Assembly (NCBI GenBank): GCA_024225275.1 | Contig: JAAEMS010000138.1 | Coordinates: 1-38,820, forward strand | Reading direction: 5' to 3' | Length of the DNA stretch: 38,820 nucleotides | DNA from: Actinomycetes bacterium | Lineage (GTDB): Bacteria > Actinomycetota > Acidimicrobiia > Acidimicrobiales > JAAEMS01 | Part shown: positions 8,411-16,441 of the stretch, piece after piece | How the letters are laid out: each line of letters starts with the position of its first letter | Position numbering within the stretch: the stretch's first letter is position 1 | Program-made: the position numbers and the translations under genes | Notes under the pieces: model-generated | What the model was told of the DNA's origin: nothing | The model's input: only the letters and a program-made list of their open reading frames with translations | The model's database searches: none

Positions 8411-8554
8411 GGCCGGGGCGGGGCGGGGCGGGCCGGGCCGGGCGAGGCGGGGCGGGGCGAGGCGGGGTTGGGCGGGGCGGGCCGGGCGAGGCGGGGTTGG
8501 GCGGGTTGGGGCGGGTTGGGGCGGGGCGAGGCGGGTTGGGGCGGCGGCGGGTTG
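8411..8554. repeat. G-rich low-complexity tract between lon and rsgA
   Basis: About 140 bases of nearly uninterrupted GGGGCG, GGGCC, GGCGA and GGGTT units on the + strand. It includes many runs of three or four G separated by one to three bases. No convincing gene lies in it. The pattern meets the textbook form of G-quadruplex-forming DNA and would also be prone to slippage. It sits in the intergenic space between two convergent genes. Confidence 0.7.
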
Positions 8555-8559
8555 GGCCG

Positions 8560-9714
8560 TCAGCGGCGGCGGGCCTTGCGGCGGGAGTGGTAGTTCTCGC
8601 GGCGTTCGAGGGTGCGGGCGTGCTGTTCCTGCTGGTCGGTGAGGGCATCGAGCTCGGCGGCGAGGTCCAGCCAGCTGGCCAGGCGGCGCTCGGGCACGGT
8701 GCCATCCTCGACCCCGGCCCGGACAGCGCAGGCGGGTTCGTCGCGGTGTCCGCAGTTGGCGAACCGGCACTGGGTGGTGAGCTCGGTGATCTCGGGGAAA
8801 GCCCGGTCGAGACCGTCCTCGGCCTCCCACAACCCCAGCTCCCGTACCCCCGGTGTATCGACGAGGATCGCCCCGGTGGGCAGGACGATGAGGTCGCGGG
8901 TGACCGTGGTGTGACGGCCCCGGCGGTCGCGGGCGCGCACGTCGCCGATCTCCTGGAGATCTCCGCCCGCCAGATGGTTCACCAGCGTCGACTTACCCAC
9001 GCCCGACTGGCCGAACAGGGTCACGGTCGAGCCCGGATCGAGGAAGCGGTCGAGTTCGTCGAGGCCGGCCCCCGACTCGGCGCTGGTGATGAACACCGAT
9101 ACGCCACCCGCGACGGCCTGGACCAGAGGCAGAGGGTCGTCGTCGATCGCCGCGTCGGCTTTGGTGAGCACGACCACCGGGTCGGCCCGACTGTCGTGGG
9201 CCAACACGAGGGCACGCTCGATCCGGCGTTGGTTGATGGGCCGGTCGAGGGGCTCGACCACGAACACGATGTCGATGTTGGCGGCCAGAACCTGGGCGCC
9301 GAGTGCCACCGATGGATCGCGCCGGCGCAGTTCGGTACGGCGTGGCGCGATGGAGGTCAGCGCAGCATCGAGCCCGGAGGACCTGGCACCGGTCTGGGGG
9401 TCCCCCGAAGGCGGTGAGGACCTGGCACCGGTCTGGGGGTCCGCCGAAGGCGGCGAGGACATCACATCTGGTTCGACGACGGCCCAGTCGCCAGTGATGG
9501 GTGCTTGGTCGGGGCGGGGGCGCTCGGGGTCGGCAGGGGAGGTCCGGGCCCGGCTGTCACCGTCGGGCTCGACGATCTCGACCTCACCTCGGTCGACGCG
9601 ACGAATGCGGGCCGGCACCGCATCGGTGGCCCGGTTCTGGCCTTCCCACCACTCGGCCCAGTGGTCGTTCCAGCCGACCCTGGCGAGCTCACCCGCGGTG
9701 AAGATCGACTTCAC
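8560..9714 (-). CDS. rsgA: Small ribosomal subunit biogenesis GTPase RsgA (YjeQ)
   Basis: Circularly permuted GTPase of 384 aa from a GTG start. The order of motifs is diagnostic: an N-terminal OB-like region, then the G4 motif TKAD, then the P-loop GQSGVGKST (about residue 233), the G3 DTPG, and a C-terminal zinc knuckle with C-x4-C-x-H-x5-C (CRFANCGH...C). RsgA checks maturation of the 30S decoding centre. The protein is longer than the usual 300-350 aa because of an insertion in the N-terminal domain, which contains two copies of a 13-residue repeat encoded by a 39-bp DNA repeat (9377-9454). It is the last gene of a reverse-strand operon with the S9 peptidase, 40 bp downstream of it. Confidence 0.92.
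   Translation of the reverse strand: MKSIFTAGELARVGWNDHWAEWWEGQNRATDAVPARIRRVDRGEVEIVEPDGDSRARTSPADPERPRPDQAPITGDWAVVEPDVMSSPPSADPQTGARSSPPSGDPQTGARSSGLDAALTSIAPRRTELRRRDPSVALGAQVLAANIDIVFVVEPLDRPINQRRIERALVLAHDSRADPVVVLTKADAAIDDDPLPLVQAVAGGVSVFITSAESGAGLDELDRFLDPGSTVTLFGQSGVGKSTLVNHLAGGDLQEIGDVRARDRRGRHTTVTRDLIVLPTGAILVDTPGVRELGLWEAEDGLDRAFPEITELTTQCRFANCGHRDEPACAVRAGVEDGTVPERRLASWLDLAAELDALTDQQEQHARTLERRENYHSRRKARRR
9377..9454. repeat. Two tandem copies of a 39-bp repeat inside rsgA
   Basis: Copies at 9377-9415 and 9416-9454 differ at only two positions (CCC/GCC and GGT/GGC). Because 39 is a multiple of three the reading frame is kept, giving two copies of a 13-residue unit, SSPPS(A/G)DPQTGAR, in the N-terminal region of RsgA. 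It most likely arose by recent tandem duplication. Confidence 0.85.
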
Positions 9715-9754
9715 TGTTGCCCGCCGGCGGGCCTCGTGGGCCCTTCCGTGCGCA

Positions 9755-11824
9755 TCATGGGGTGGGGAGGGCTTCTCGGAGGAACTCGATCTGGAGGAGT
9801 AGCAGGTTCTCGGCCACGACCTCCTGGGGAGTCATGTGGGTCACCCCCGACAGAGGTAGTACCCGGTGGGGGCGCCCGTGTTCGAGCAGGGCCTGACTCA
9901 GGGTCAGGGTGTGGGCCACCACCACATTGTCGTCGGCCAGCCCGTGGATGAGCAGGAGGGGCCGCTCGAGAAGGTGGGCATCGGCGCAGAGGTCGGTGCG
10001 TTCGTAGTTCTCTGGCTCTTCGTCGGGGTGGCCGAGGTAGCGCTCGGTGTAGTGGGTGTCGTAGAGCCGCCAGTCAGTGACCGGAGCTCCGGCAATGGCT
10101 GCGTGGATGCGGTCGGGGCGACGCATGGCGGCCAGCGCGGCGAGGTAGCCGCCGAAGCTCCACCCCCGAATGGCCACCCGGTCGGGATCGAGGCGGGGCT
10201 CGATGGCCAGGGCGGCGTCGAGCCCTTCGATCTGGTCGTCGAGCACGGGGGCGGCCAGGTCGCCGCGGATCGAGCGCTCCCACTCGGGCCCGCGGGCCGG
10301 CGTACCCCGGTTGTCGATGACGAGCACGGCAAAGCCCTGGTCGGCGAACCATTGGGAGGTGAGATGGCCGCCGTGGCTGCGGAGCACCCTCTGGGCGTGG
10401 GGGCCACCGTAGGGGTCGAGCAAGACAGGCAGTGGGCCGCCGGGGTCGACCTCGGGGCGGGGGAGCAGGAGGGCCGCCCTCAGGGCCTGGGGGCCCAGCT
10501 CGAGGAACCGGATGTTGAGCTCGAGCTCGGGGTCAGCGGCCCGGTTCTCGATGGTGGGGCCGTTGGGCCACAGCTGCACCGCGGTGCGGACCTGACCGGT
10601 GACGGCCGACTGGACCACGACATGGCCGGCGCCGATTGCTGCGCTGTGGACTCCCGGTTCACTGGTGAGAGGGCTGACCGTTCCGTCCCAGTCGATGTGC
10701 ACGACGTGCTGTTCGGTGGGCTCGGTGGTTGCCGCTGCGAACACACCTTCCTCGTCGTGCCCCAGGACCGAGCGCACCTGGAGACCGTCGGGCGAGATCG
10801 GTTGGCCATCAACCAGGAGCCGGCGGGCGCCGTGGCGGTCGGCGAGGGTGACGAGCTTGTCGTCGGCCAGGCGGGGCACACCGTCGGCGAGCTCGACCCA
10901 GTGGGGGTCGGTGTCGCGCCAGCGCTCGGTGGTGGTGCCGTCGTTGGTGTCGACGTCGAGTACGACGAGGGTGCGCTGGTCGCGGGACTGGACCGTGAGC
11001 AGGAGCTGGCGATCGGTCCAGTCCACCCGGGCCAGATAGGGGAACGCTGTGGCATCCCAGGTGACAGGGGTGAGGTCGCCATCGAGGGTGGCCAGGGCCA
11101 GGCCCACCAGCGCATTGGCGGCACCGGCATGGGGATATCGAACGGCGTTGGGCTCGGCGGCCGGGGTGGCCGGTGCCGCGATGTGCCAGACCGGAACCGA
11201 GGACACATCGACCCATTCGACGAGCAGGCTGCTCGTGTCGGGCGACCACCAATGGCCGCGGGTACGACCCATCTCCTCACCGGCGATGAACTCCGCTGTG
11301 CCCCACGAGACGTTCGGATCGTCGTCACTCAACAGGAGCTGGTCGTCGCCGGTCTCGAGGTCGATGATCCGTAGGGAGTCACCGACGACGTAGGCCACCC
11401 TGGATCCGGTGCTGTCTAGCCGGGGGTCGTAGGCGCCCGGTTCGGTGGGTAGGGGGCGCGAAGTGCCGGCGCTGATGTCGCAGAGCCACAATCCGCCCCC
11501 GAGGGCGAACACGGCCTGCTGGCCCCCACCGTCGACGTCGTAGGCGACGATGCCGTCGGCGCTCTCGCGCGCCCGCTCGCGGCGGGCCCGCTCTGCGGCC
11601 GGGAGCTCGGTGTCGGGACCGTCGGCCAGAGTGGCCGGATCGGCCACCAGCCGCTCGCGGCCTGTGGCCACGTCGAGCTCCCACAAACGGTTCACCGCGT
11701 CTTCGCCGTCGAGGCTGCGCAGGAACAGCACTCGGCCCCCTGGCTGGGGGATCACGTACGAGCGGGGTGCGCCCAAGGTGAACCGGCGCGTACGGGCGTG
11801 GCGACGAGGGAACGATTCGGTCAC
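9755..11824 (-). CDS. S9-family prolyl oligopeptidase / dipeptidyl peptidase IV-like
   Basis: Serine peptidase of 689 aa. The N-terminal two thirds contain repeating strand-rich segments ending in x-W-D/W-E-L-D patterns, as expected for the DPP-IV beta-propeller. The C-terminal alpha/beta-hydrolase domain has the nucleophile motif GWSFGGYLAA (Ser near 556), the Asp region HGLADDNVVV (about 626) and the catalytic His in SGVTHMTP (about 661). No signal peptide is visible, so a cytoplasmic peptidase acting on proline-containing peptides is likely. The GTG start overlaps the TGA stop of the upstream WS/DGAT gene by four bases, which indicates translational coupling. rsgA follows 40 bp later. Confidence 0.92.
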   Translation of the reverse strand: MTESFPRRHARTRRFTLGAPRSYVIPQPGGRVLFLRSLDGEDAVNRLWELDVATGRERLVADPATLADGPDTELPAAERARRERARESADGIVAYDVDGGGQQAVFALGGGLWLCDISAGTSRPLPTEPGAYDPRLDSTGSRVAYVVGDSLRIIDLETGDDQLLLSDDDPNVSWGTAEFIAGEEMGRTRGHWWSPDTSSLLVEWVDVSSVPVWHIAAPATPAAEPNAVRYPHAGAANALVGLALATLDGDLTPVTWDATAFPYLARVDWTDRQLLLTVQSRDQRTLVVLDVDTNDGTTTERWRDTDPHWVELADGVPRLADDKLVTLADRHGARRLLVDGQPISPDGLQVRSVLGHDEEGVFAAATTEPTEQHVVHIDWDGTVSPLTSEPGVHSAAIGAGHVVVQSAVTGQVRTAVQLWPNGPTIENRAADPELELNIRFLELGPQALRAALLLPRPEVDPGGPLPVLLDPYGGPHAQRVLRSHGGHLTSQWFADQGFAVLVIDNRGTPARGPEWERSIRGDLAAPVLDDQIEGLDAALAIEPRLDPDRVAIRGWSFGGYLAALAAMRRPDRIHAAIAGAPVTDWRLYDTHYTERYLGHPDEEPENYERTDLCADAHLLERPLLLIHGLADDNVVVAHTLTLSQALLEHGRPHRVLPLSGVTHMTPQEVVAENLLLLQIEFLREALPTP

Positions 11825-13218
11825 CCCTGGCCTCTGGAGTCGAGTAGTTGGGCGAACCCGGCAATGATGGCGTCGCGGAGCTGATCGGGCTCGGTGACGG
11901 CTCGGGGATCGGTGTGGAGTCCGACGTTCATGGTGCCGTCGTAGGACAACAGGGTGATGTTGAACGCCGTGCCCGCAACCGGACCGATTGGGTACGAAGC
12001 GAGCAGCTTGGCGCCCGCCACGTACACCGGGAACGGTGCGCCACGCACGTTCGAGGTCGCGAAGTCGATCCGGGCCGCCTGCTGGCGGGCGACCCCGGTA
12101 CTGACGTGGGTGGGCAGGAGGTTGGCGAACCCGGCCAGGCCGCCCAAGACTTCGCCCCCGCCGGTCACTTCGGAGCGCCGGCTGGTGAGGGCCTCGTGGA
12201 CCGCGGCGAAGCGCTCGGCTTGGTCCATCGGGCCGGCGGGAACGGCAGTGGTCGAGGGAGAGAACGCGTTGGAGGTCGAGCTGTCGCCCTTCTCGCGGGT
12301 GGAGATGATGAAGCTGACTGTCAGCTCGGGTACGTCGACGTCATGGGTCTCGTGGTAGGTCGAGGCCCCCATCAGGCAGGCGGTGACGAACAGGTCGTTG
12401 AGGGTGCCCCCCAGTTGACGGGCGGCGGTGAGGGCGGGTTCGAGCTCGACGTCGAAGGTAGCGAGGCGGCGGTGGCGGGAGCGATCGGCCCACAGGGGTG
12501 AGGTGGGGGTGGAGCCGGTCAGCTGATCGGCCACTGATCGGGCGGCGGCCACCGTGGTGCCCGGGGACGTCACCGCGGCGCCCGCCCCTTCGGCGAACCG
12601 CTTGATACCCACGGCCACGGCGTTGAGCCCCTGAACCAGGAGCGGGTTGGACCCGTCGCCGTCAGCCAGGTCGGCGGCCATGAGTTCGGCGAGGTCGACC
12701 GGGGCCGGCAGCTCGGGGGTGGGCACGGGCGACATGTAGTGTTCGGCCAGCTTGATGGCGCCGATGCCGTCGGAGACGGTGTGGTGCAGCTTGATCAGCA
12801 CTGCGGAGCGGTCCTGGCTCAGCCCATCGATGACGACGAACTGCCACAGAGGCCGGGTGCGGTCGAGGGGGTCGGCCAGGAGCCGACAGCACAGATCATC
12901 GAGGCGTTCGCGGTCGTCCTTCTGCCTGTCGTCTCCGTCGTGGGGCAGGGCCAGGTGGCGCAGGTGATAGTCGAGATCGAACTCGTCGTCGGCCTCCCAG
13001 AGCGGGTTGCCCATCCGGTTCGGGGGCTCGACGACCCGTCGGCGGAGGCGGGGGGTGGCGGCCACGGCCGCCTCCACGATTCGGCGCAGAAGGTCCAGGT
13101 CCGGCTGGCTCTCGAGGACCGCGATCGTACCGAAGGTGGACGAGAACCAGGGGTCGGATTCGACGTTCCACATCAGTGCTTCGGCATCGGACATACGCCG
13201 GTCGGAAGGGCTCGTCAC
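11821..13218 (-). CDS. Wax ester synthase / diacylglycerol acyltransferase (WS/DGAT)
   Basis: Acyltransferase of 465 aa, the normal size for bacterial WS/DGAT enzymes. The catalytic motif HHxxxDG is present as HHTVSDG, following LIKL. The second conserved region NVRGAPFPVYVAGAKL and the C-terminal FNITLLSYDGTMNVGL segment also match the family. These enzymes esterify acyl-CoA to diacylglycerol or fatty alcohols to make storage lipid. The GTG at 13218 is preferred because GGAGG sits six bases upstream; an internal ATG at 13194 starts MSDAEALMW. It heads the reverse operon with the S9 peptidase and rsgA. Storage-lipid synthesis fits the acyl-CoA enzymes elsewhere in the window, but no direct pathway link is visible. 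Confidence 0.93.
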   Translation of the reverse strand: MTSPSDRRMSDAEALMWNVESDPWFSSTFGTIAVLESQPDLDLLRRIVEAAVAATPRLRRRVVEPPNRMGNPLWEADDEFDLDYHLRHLALPHDGDDRQKDDRERLDDLCCRLLADPLDRTRPLWQFVVIDGLSQDRSAVLIKLHHTVSDGIGAIKLAEHYMSPVPTPELPAPVDLAELMAADLADGDGSNPLLVQGLNAVAVGIKRFAEGAGAAVTSPGTTVAAARSVADQLTGSTPTSPLWADRSRHRRLATFDVELEPALTAARQLGGTLNDLFVTACLMGASTYHETHDVDVPELTVSFIISTREKGDSSTSNAFSPSTTAVPAGPMDQAERFAAVHEALTSRRSEVTGGGEVLGGLAGFANLLPTHVSTGVARQQAARIDFATSNVRGAPFPVYVAGAKLLASYPIGPVAGTAFNITLLSYDGTMNVGLHTDPRAVTEPDQLRDAIIAGFAQLLDSRGQG

Positions 13219-13373
13219 CAGTACCTCCAGCTCGGGGGCGACCCGGTCACGCTACCCGGGCTGGAACTGGCTAGGGCCCTCTGTCGCAACGGGACTGTCA
13301 TTCGACCGTAAAGTGCGGCTAGATTCCAACTCTTGGCCAGAACAAGCTGGCTCTCCTACGGCAAGGCGAACCG

Positions 13374-14423
13374 GTGACTCTCAGGCAGCGAAAGAACAAC
13401 AAAGCAGGTGCGTCGAGTCTCTTCGGAGTGCTTCTGGCCTTCTTGGTAGCCAGCGGAGTCCTCTTCATGACCGGCTCGGCGTCGGCCCTGCCCCCTCCAA
13501 TCGACGGTGGTGCTGGATACCCAGCACCCCTCCCCGAATCCTGCGAGGTCGACGGACCCGCCGTTCTCGAGGGTGAGCTGTTCACCTCGGGTGGTCTCTC
13601 GGCCAGCTCGTTGCGCAACCTCAGCCCGGTACCGGGTGCCACCCTCACCATGACCTGGGACTCCTTCGCTCCCGGGTGCGAGGACATCGGAGTCAGTCTG
13701 TCGGCCAAGAGCAGCTCATCGCCCCAGTTCGATCCGGGCGTCGACCAGTACCTCCTGGACGGGTACGACTACTGCGGCCCGCTTGGCCCCAGCTGTCCCG
13801 ATGGTGGCCCTTACCATCTGTCCATCGTCGTACCTGCTTCTGTCACCGCGACCTGTTACCAGCTCGATGCCGCCATCGGAGCACCCCTGGCGGTGGTCGG
13901 ACCCTCCGGGTCGTTCTACGGCCTCGGGCAGTCCCAGAACATGCTGATCTCGGCCAACAACGGCGGGGCCGCGCCGTGCGAGGTCGCTGCGACCACAACT
14001 GTGGCCCCCACCACAACCACAACCACAACAGCACCCACCACAACCACCTTGAGCCCCACCACGGTCGCACCGTGCGCCACCAACCCGGCACTGCCGGCCG
14101 ACTCGCCCGACTGCTTGGGTGGGTCTTCGGCGTCCACCTCGACCACGGTGCTGGGCAGCACGACCGTGGCCACCACAACCACCACCACAACCACCACCAC
14201 CACCACCACGACGACCAGCCAGCCCGCCACGTCGTCCACCACCAGCGGCACCTCGAGTTCGACTTCCAGCCAGCCTGAGGCGTCGGTACTTGGCGCTACC
14301 ACCATCGCCGGGGCGTTGGCCACCACCGGTGGCGGTTCCGATGGTGCGGCAGCAGCCGGCGCGGCCCTTCTGTTGGGCGGCCTGTTGATGGTGATGGTCG
14401 CGACCCGAGGTCAGAGGAACTGA
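13374..14423 (+). CDS. Secreted Thr-rich surface protein with LAxTG sortase-type signal
   Basis: A 349-aa protein of unknown function starting at GTG 13374. It has a classical signal peptide (basic MTLRQRKNNK, hydrophobic core, cleavage after GSASA). A globular region of about 170 residues with six or more Cys follows. A long linker consists almost entirely of Thr, Ser, Pro and Ala, encoded by ACC/ACA repeats. The C-terminus has LATTG, then a hydrophobic segment (AGAALLLGGLLMVMVA) and the basic tail TRGQRN. LAxTG is the signal used by class E sortases of high-GC Gram-positive bacteria, so covalent attachment to peptidoglycan is likely. The Thr-rich region may be glycosylated. No sortase gene is in the window. 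It is divergent from the WS/DGAT gene across 155 bp. Confidence 0.82.
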   Translation: MTLRQRKNNKAGASSLFGVLLAFLVASGVLFMTGSASALPPPIDGGAGYPAPLPESCEVDGPAVLEGELFTSGGLSASSLRNLSPVPGATLTMTWDSFAPGCEDIGVSLSAKSSSSPQFDPGVDQYLLDGYDYCGPLGPSCPDGGPYHLSIVVPASVTATCYQLDAAIGAPLAVVGPSGSFYGLGQSQNMLISANNGGAAPCEVAATTTVAPTTTTTTTAPTTTTLSPTTVAPCATNPALPADSPDCLGGSSASTSTTVLGSTTVATTTTTTTTTTTTTTTSQPATSSTTSGTSSSTSSQPEASVLGATTIAGALATTGGGSDGAAAAGAALLLGGLLMVMVATRGQRN

Positions 14424-14579
14424 GCGGCCCGTCTGGATCTGGGACGACTACTCGAACTAGACACACCTTTGCCGATACAAGAACAGACGGTGCTTGACCG
14501 GCCCGGGGCCATCAATGGGACCCGGCTATTGCCACGATAGACTGCCCCCGCAGACAGACCCTCAGGAGCTGACTCTTCG

Positions 14580-14846
14580 ATGACCAAGGTATGGATCGAC
14601 CAGGATCTGTGCACCGGCGATGGCCTGTGCGCGGAGATCGCCCCCGATGTCTTCTTCGGGCAGGACGATGGCCTCTACTACGTGAAGGAAGCGGCTTCGG
14701 CCTTCGGCGAAGAGAAGCTCTTCGACGGCACCACCAACCCCGGTGGGGTCGAGGGCATGGCCCGCATCCCCGATGGCCAGCTCGACAGCGTGATCGAAGC
14801 GGCCGAGGAATGCCCCGGCGAATGCATCTTCATAGAGGTCGACTGA
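14580..14846 (+). CDS. [3Fe-4S]-type ferredoxin
   Basis: Small acidic electron carrier of 88 aa. Cluster ligands are visible as C-x5-C near the N-terminus (LCTGDGLCAEIAP) and C-P in the C-terminal AEECPGEC. This is the three-cysteine pattern of the single-cluster ferredoxins that often serve cytochromes P450; an additional Cys (CPGEC) is present. A 20-25 residue insertion (ASAFGEEKLFDGTTNPGG) between the halves makes it longer than the usual 63-70 aa members. CAGGAG is 11 bases upstream of the ATG. No P450 or ferredoxin reductase is next to it, so the partner is unknown. A strong terminator follows. Confidence 0.92.
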   Translation: MTKVWIDQDLCTGDGLCAEIAPDVFFGQDDGLYYVKEAASAFGEEKLFDGTTNPGGVEGMARIPDGQLDSVIEAAEECPGECIFIEVD

Positions 14847-14879
14847 CCCTCTGAGGGCGCCTCAGCCTCCATCAGATCT

Positions 14880-14910
14880 CCGCACCCCCGGGTTTCGCCC
14901 GGGGGTGCGG
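14880..14910 (+). terminator. Strong hairpin terminator after the ferredoxin gene
   Basis: A perfect 13-bp inverted repeat, CCGCACCCCCGGG / CCCGGGGGTGCGG, around the five-base loop TTTCG. It starts 34 bp after the ferredoxin stop. No T-tract follows, as is common in high-GC actinobacteria. It lies between convergent genes and may stop transcription in both directions. Confidence 0.8.
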
Positions 14911-15012
14911 CGCGTCTCGGGGGTCGGCCATCACTCAGGGATTCAGCCGGACCGTGAGATCGTGCTCGACGGTGGTGCTCAATCAATGGGGGACGTTCAG
15001 GTCAAGATTGAG

Positions 15013-15996
15013 TCAGGTGCGGAAGGCCACCAGATTGACAGTGGTCAGGTCCTGGTCGGCCCAGCGCCGCTTGTAGTCCATGTCCATGCCCAGGTCGTAG
15101 GTGTGAACCCCCTCGGCGGCGAGGCGGCGAAGCTCGGCCCACTGGAGGAGATTCCCGATCGAGAACTCGCGGTGGGTGTCGTCGAACGAGAGCTGGAATC
15201 CGCGGTAACGGCCGCCGCGAACGGCCCCGACCACGTAGCCGATGTCGCGGCCTCCGAAACGGGCCACATGGGTACGCAGGCGTCCCGAGGGGCCGAGGTG
15301 GCCGAGTACCATCCGATAGAACGCCCTGACGTCCTCACCGAGGATCCCCGAGCCCTGCTGGCCCTTCCAGCTGGTCTCCTCGATGGCGATCAGGCGATCG
15401 AACAACTGGTGTGAGCCCTCGATTCCCGGCCCCGGGGCTACCGCTTCGATCTCGACACCCGCCTCTTGGGCCCGGACGGCCGCCTTGCGGAGGTTGCGCC
15501 GGAAGCGGGCCGAGCGGCGTTCGAGCCAAGCCTCGGGCCCGGGGGCCAGGTCGATCAGTTGGCGAGTGATGCCGGGGCTCCGCCCGAACCGCCAGGCGAG
15601 GGCCGTGCCCGAGCGGATGATGTGGTTCCAGTGGGGGCTGCCCTCGACGAGCCCTGAGATCATCAGGATCGACCAGTTCTCGTGGTCGATGGCCACGATG
15701 AGCTCGTGGACCTCATCAGCCGGGCCTACCAGTGGGCAGGCAAATCCCCATATCGGGTCGGGCCCGACCCAGGGCGGGTCCTCGGTTCCGGGTGGGCTGG
15801 GCGGAAGCTCCCGTAGAAGGGCCCAACCGGCTTCGCCGCGCCACCCATGGACCGGCTCGTCGCCAAAGGAACGGGCGGCGGGCAGCACCCAATCGGTAGA
15901 GGAGCACCACGGGTCGATCCCCTCGGTGAGCCTTACAGCCGCGTCCCAAGACGAAGCCTCTCGTTCGAGATCGGAGAGGCTGACCCGGTCGATCAC
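15013..15996 (-). CDS. FemAB/BioF2-like GNAT-fold acyltransferase
   Basis: Protein of 327 aa from a GTG start. The C-terminal half is typical of the GNAT-fold 'CelD/BioF2-like' acetyltransferases and FemAB relatives. It contains RSARFRRNLRKAAVRAQEAGVE, then LIAIEETSWKG, then FGGRDIGYVVGAVRGGRYRG and the closing YDLGMDMDYKRRWA. The last motif (LG-x-x-x-YK-x-x-W/F) is highly characteristic. Such proteins often transfer acyl or aminoacyl groups during polysaccharide or peptidoglycan modification, but the substrate here is unknown. No signal peptide is visible. It is divergent from the anti-sigma-like gene at 16149. Confidence 0.8.
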   Translation of the reverse strand: MIDRVSLSDLEREASSWDAAVRLTEGIDPWCSSTDWVLPAARSFGDEPVHGWRGEAGWALLRELPPSPPGTEDPPWVGPDPIWGFACPLVGPADEVHELIVAIDHENWSILMISGLVEGSPHWNHIIRSGTALAWRFGRSPGITRQLIDLAPGPEAWLERRSARFRRNLRKAAVRAQEAGVEIEAVAPGPGIEGSHQLFDRLIAIEETSWKGQQGSGILGEDVRAFYRMVLGHLGPSGRLRTHVARFGGRDIGYVVGAVRGGRYRGFQLSFDDTHREFSIGNLLQWAELRRLAAEGVHTYDLGMDMDYKRRWADQDLTTVNLVAFRT

Positions 15997-16148
15997 CCGA
16001 GTTCGCCAGCGGGGGTGCCCAGCACAGCGCGATCGTATCGTCGGTTGCGCAATAGCGCGGGAAGGGAAGAATCTGTCACATTGGTGGGTTCATGGACCTG
16101 TACGGTCAGGAAGGTCCCTGGCAGGAGCAGGCTTCGGGGAGTCGAGAG

Positions 16149-16439
16149 ATGGTCTGGAACAGACTGATGCGCCAACTACCGGCATCGGAATGCGCGCGTG
16201 TCGGCCGCCAGTTGCAGGTGTACCTCGACGCCGAGGTCACTGACCCAGAGGTGCACGAGCGCATCCGCGAGCACCTCGATGCGTGCCGCGAGTGCGGCCT
16301 CGAGGCCCACACCTACGAGGAGATCAAGAACTCGTTGCATTCCCAGGGTGATCCGCCGGCCGAGTCGGTCCAGCGGCTGCGTTCGTTTGTCGATGGTCTC
16401 GTCCGGGGCGACCTCGAGGCCTCGGAGGACGGCGCCTAG
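16149..16439 (+). CDS. Zinc-binding anti-sigma-like protein (zf-HC2)
   Basis: Small cytoplasmic protein of 96 aa with the H-x3-C-x2-C signature (HLDACREC) of ZAS-type anti-sigma factors, preceded by a helix (RVGRQLQVYLDAEV) like the RsrA/ChrR group. The ATG at 16149 has GGGAG about eight bases upstream; the frame is open further upstream (16092) but without a better site. There is no membrane segment, so it would be a soluble anti-sigma factor. The expected partner sigma factor is not adjacent on either side, which leaves it an orphan and makes the functional call less certain. Its stop lies two bases from the stop of the convergent enoyl-CoA hydratase gene. Confidence 0.75.
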   Translation: MVWNRLMRQLPASECARVGRQLQVYLDAEVTDPEVHERIREHLDACRECGLEAHTYEEIKNSLHSQGDPPAESVQRLRSFVDGLVRGDLEASEDGA

Positions 16440-16441
16440 CC

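Noticed and set aside
8411-8554. Glycine/arginine-rich small protein in the G-rich tract
   Set aside because: All frames give low-complexity sequence with no start signal; it is DNA-level low complexity.
9866-11374. Forward 502-aa ORF opposite the S9 peptidase
   Set aside because: Shadow of a clearly conserved gene with all catalytic motifs; the forward translation is Gly/Val-rich without a family.
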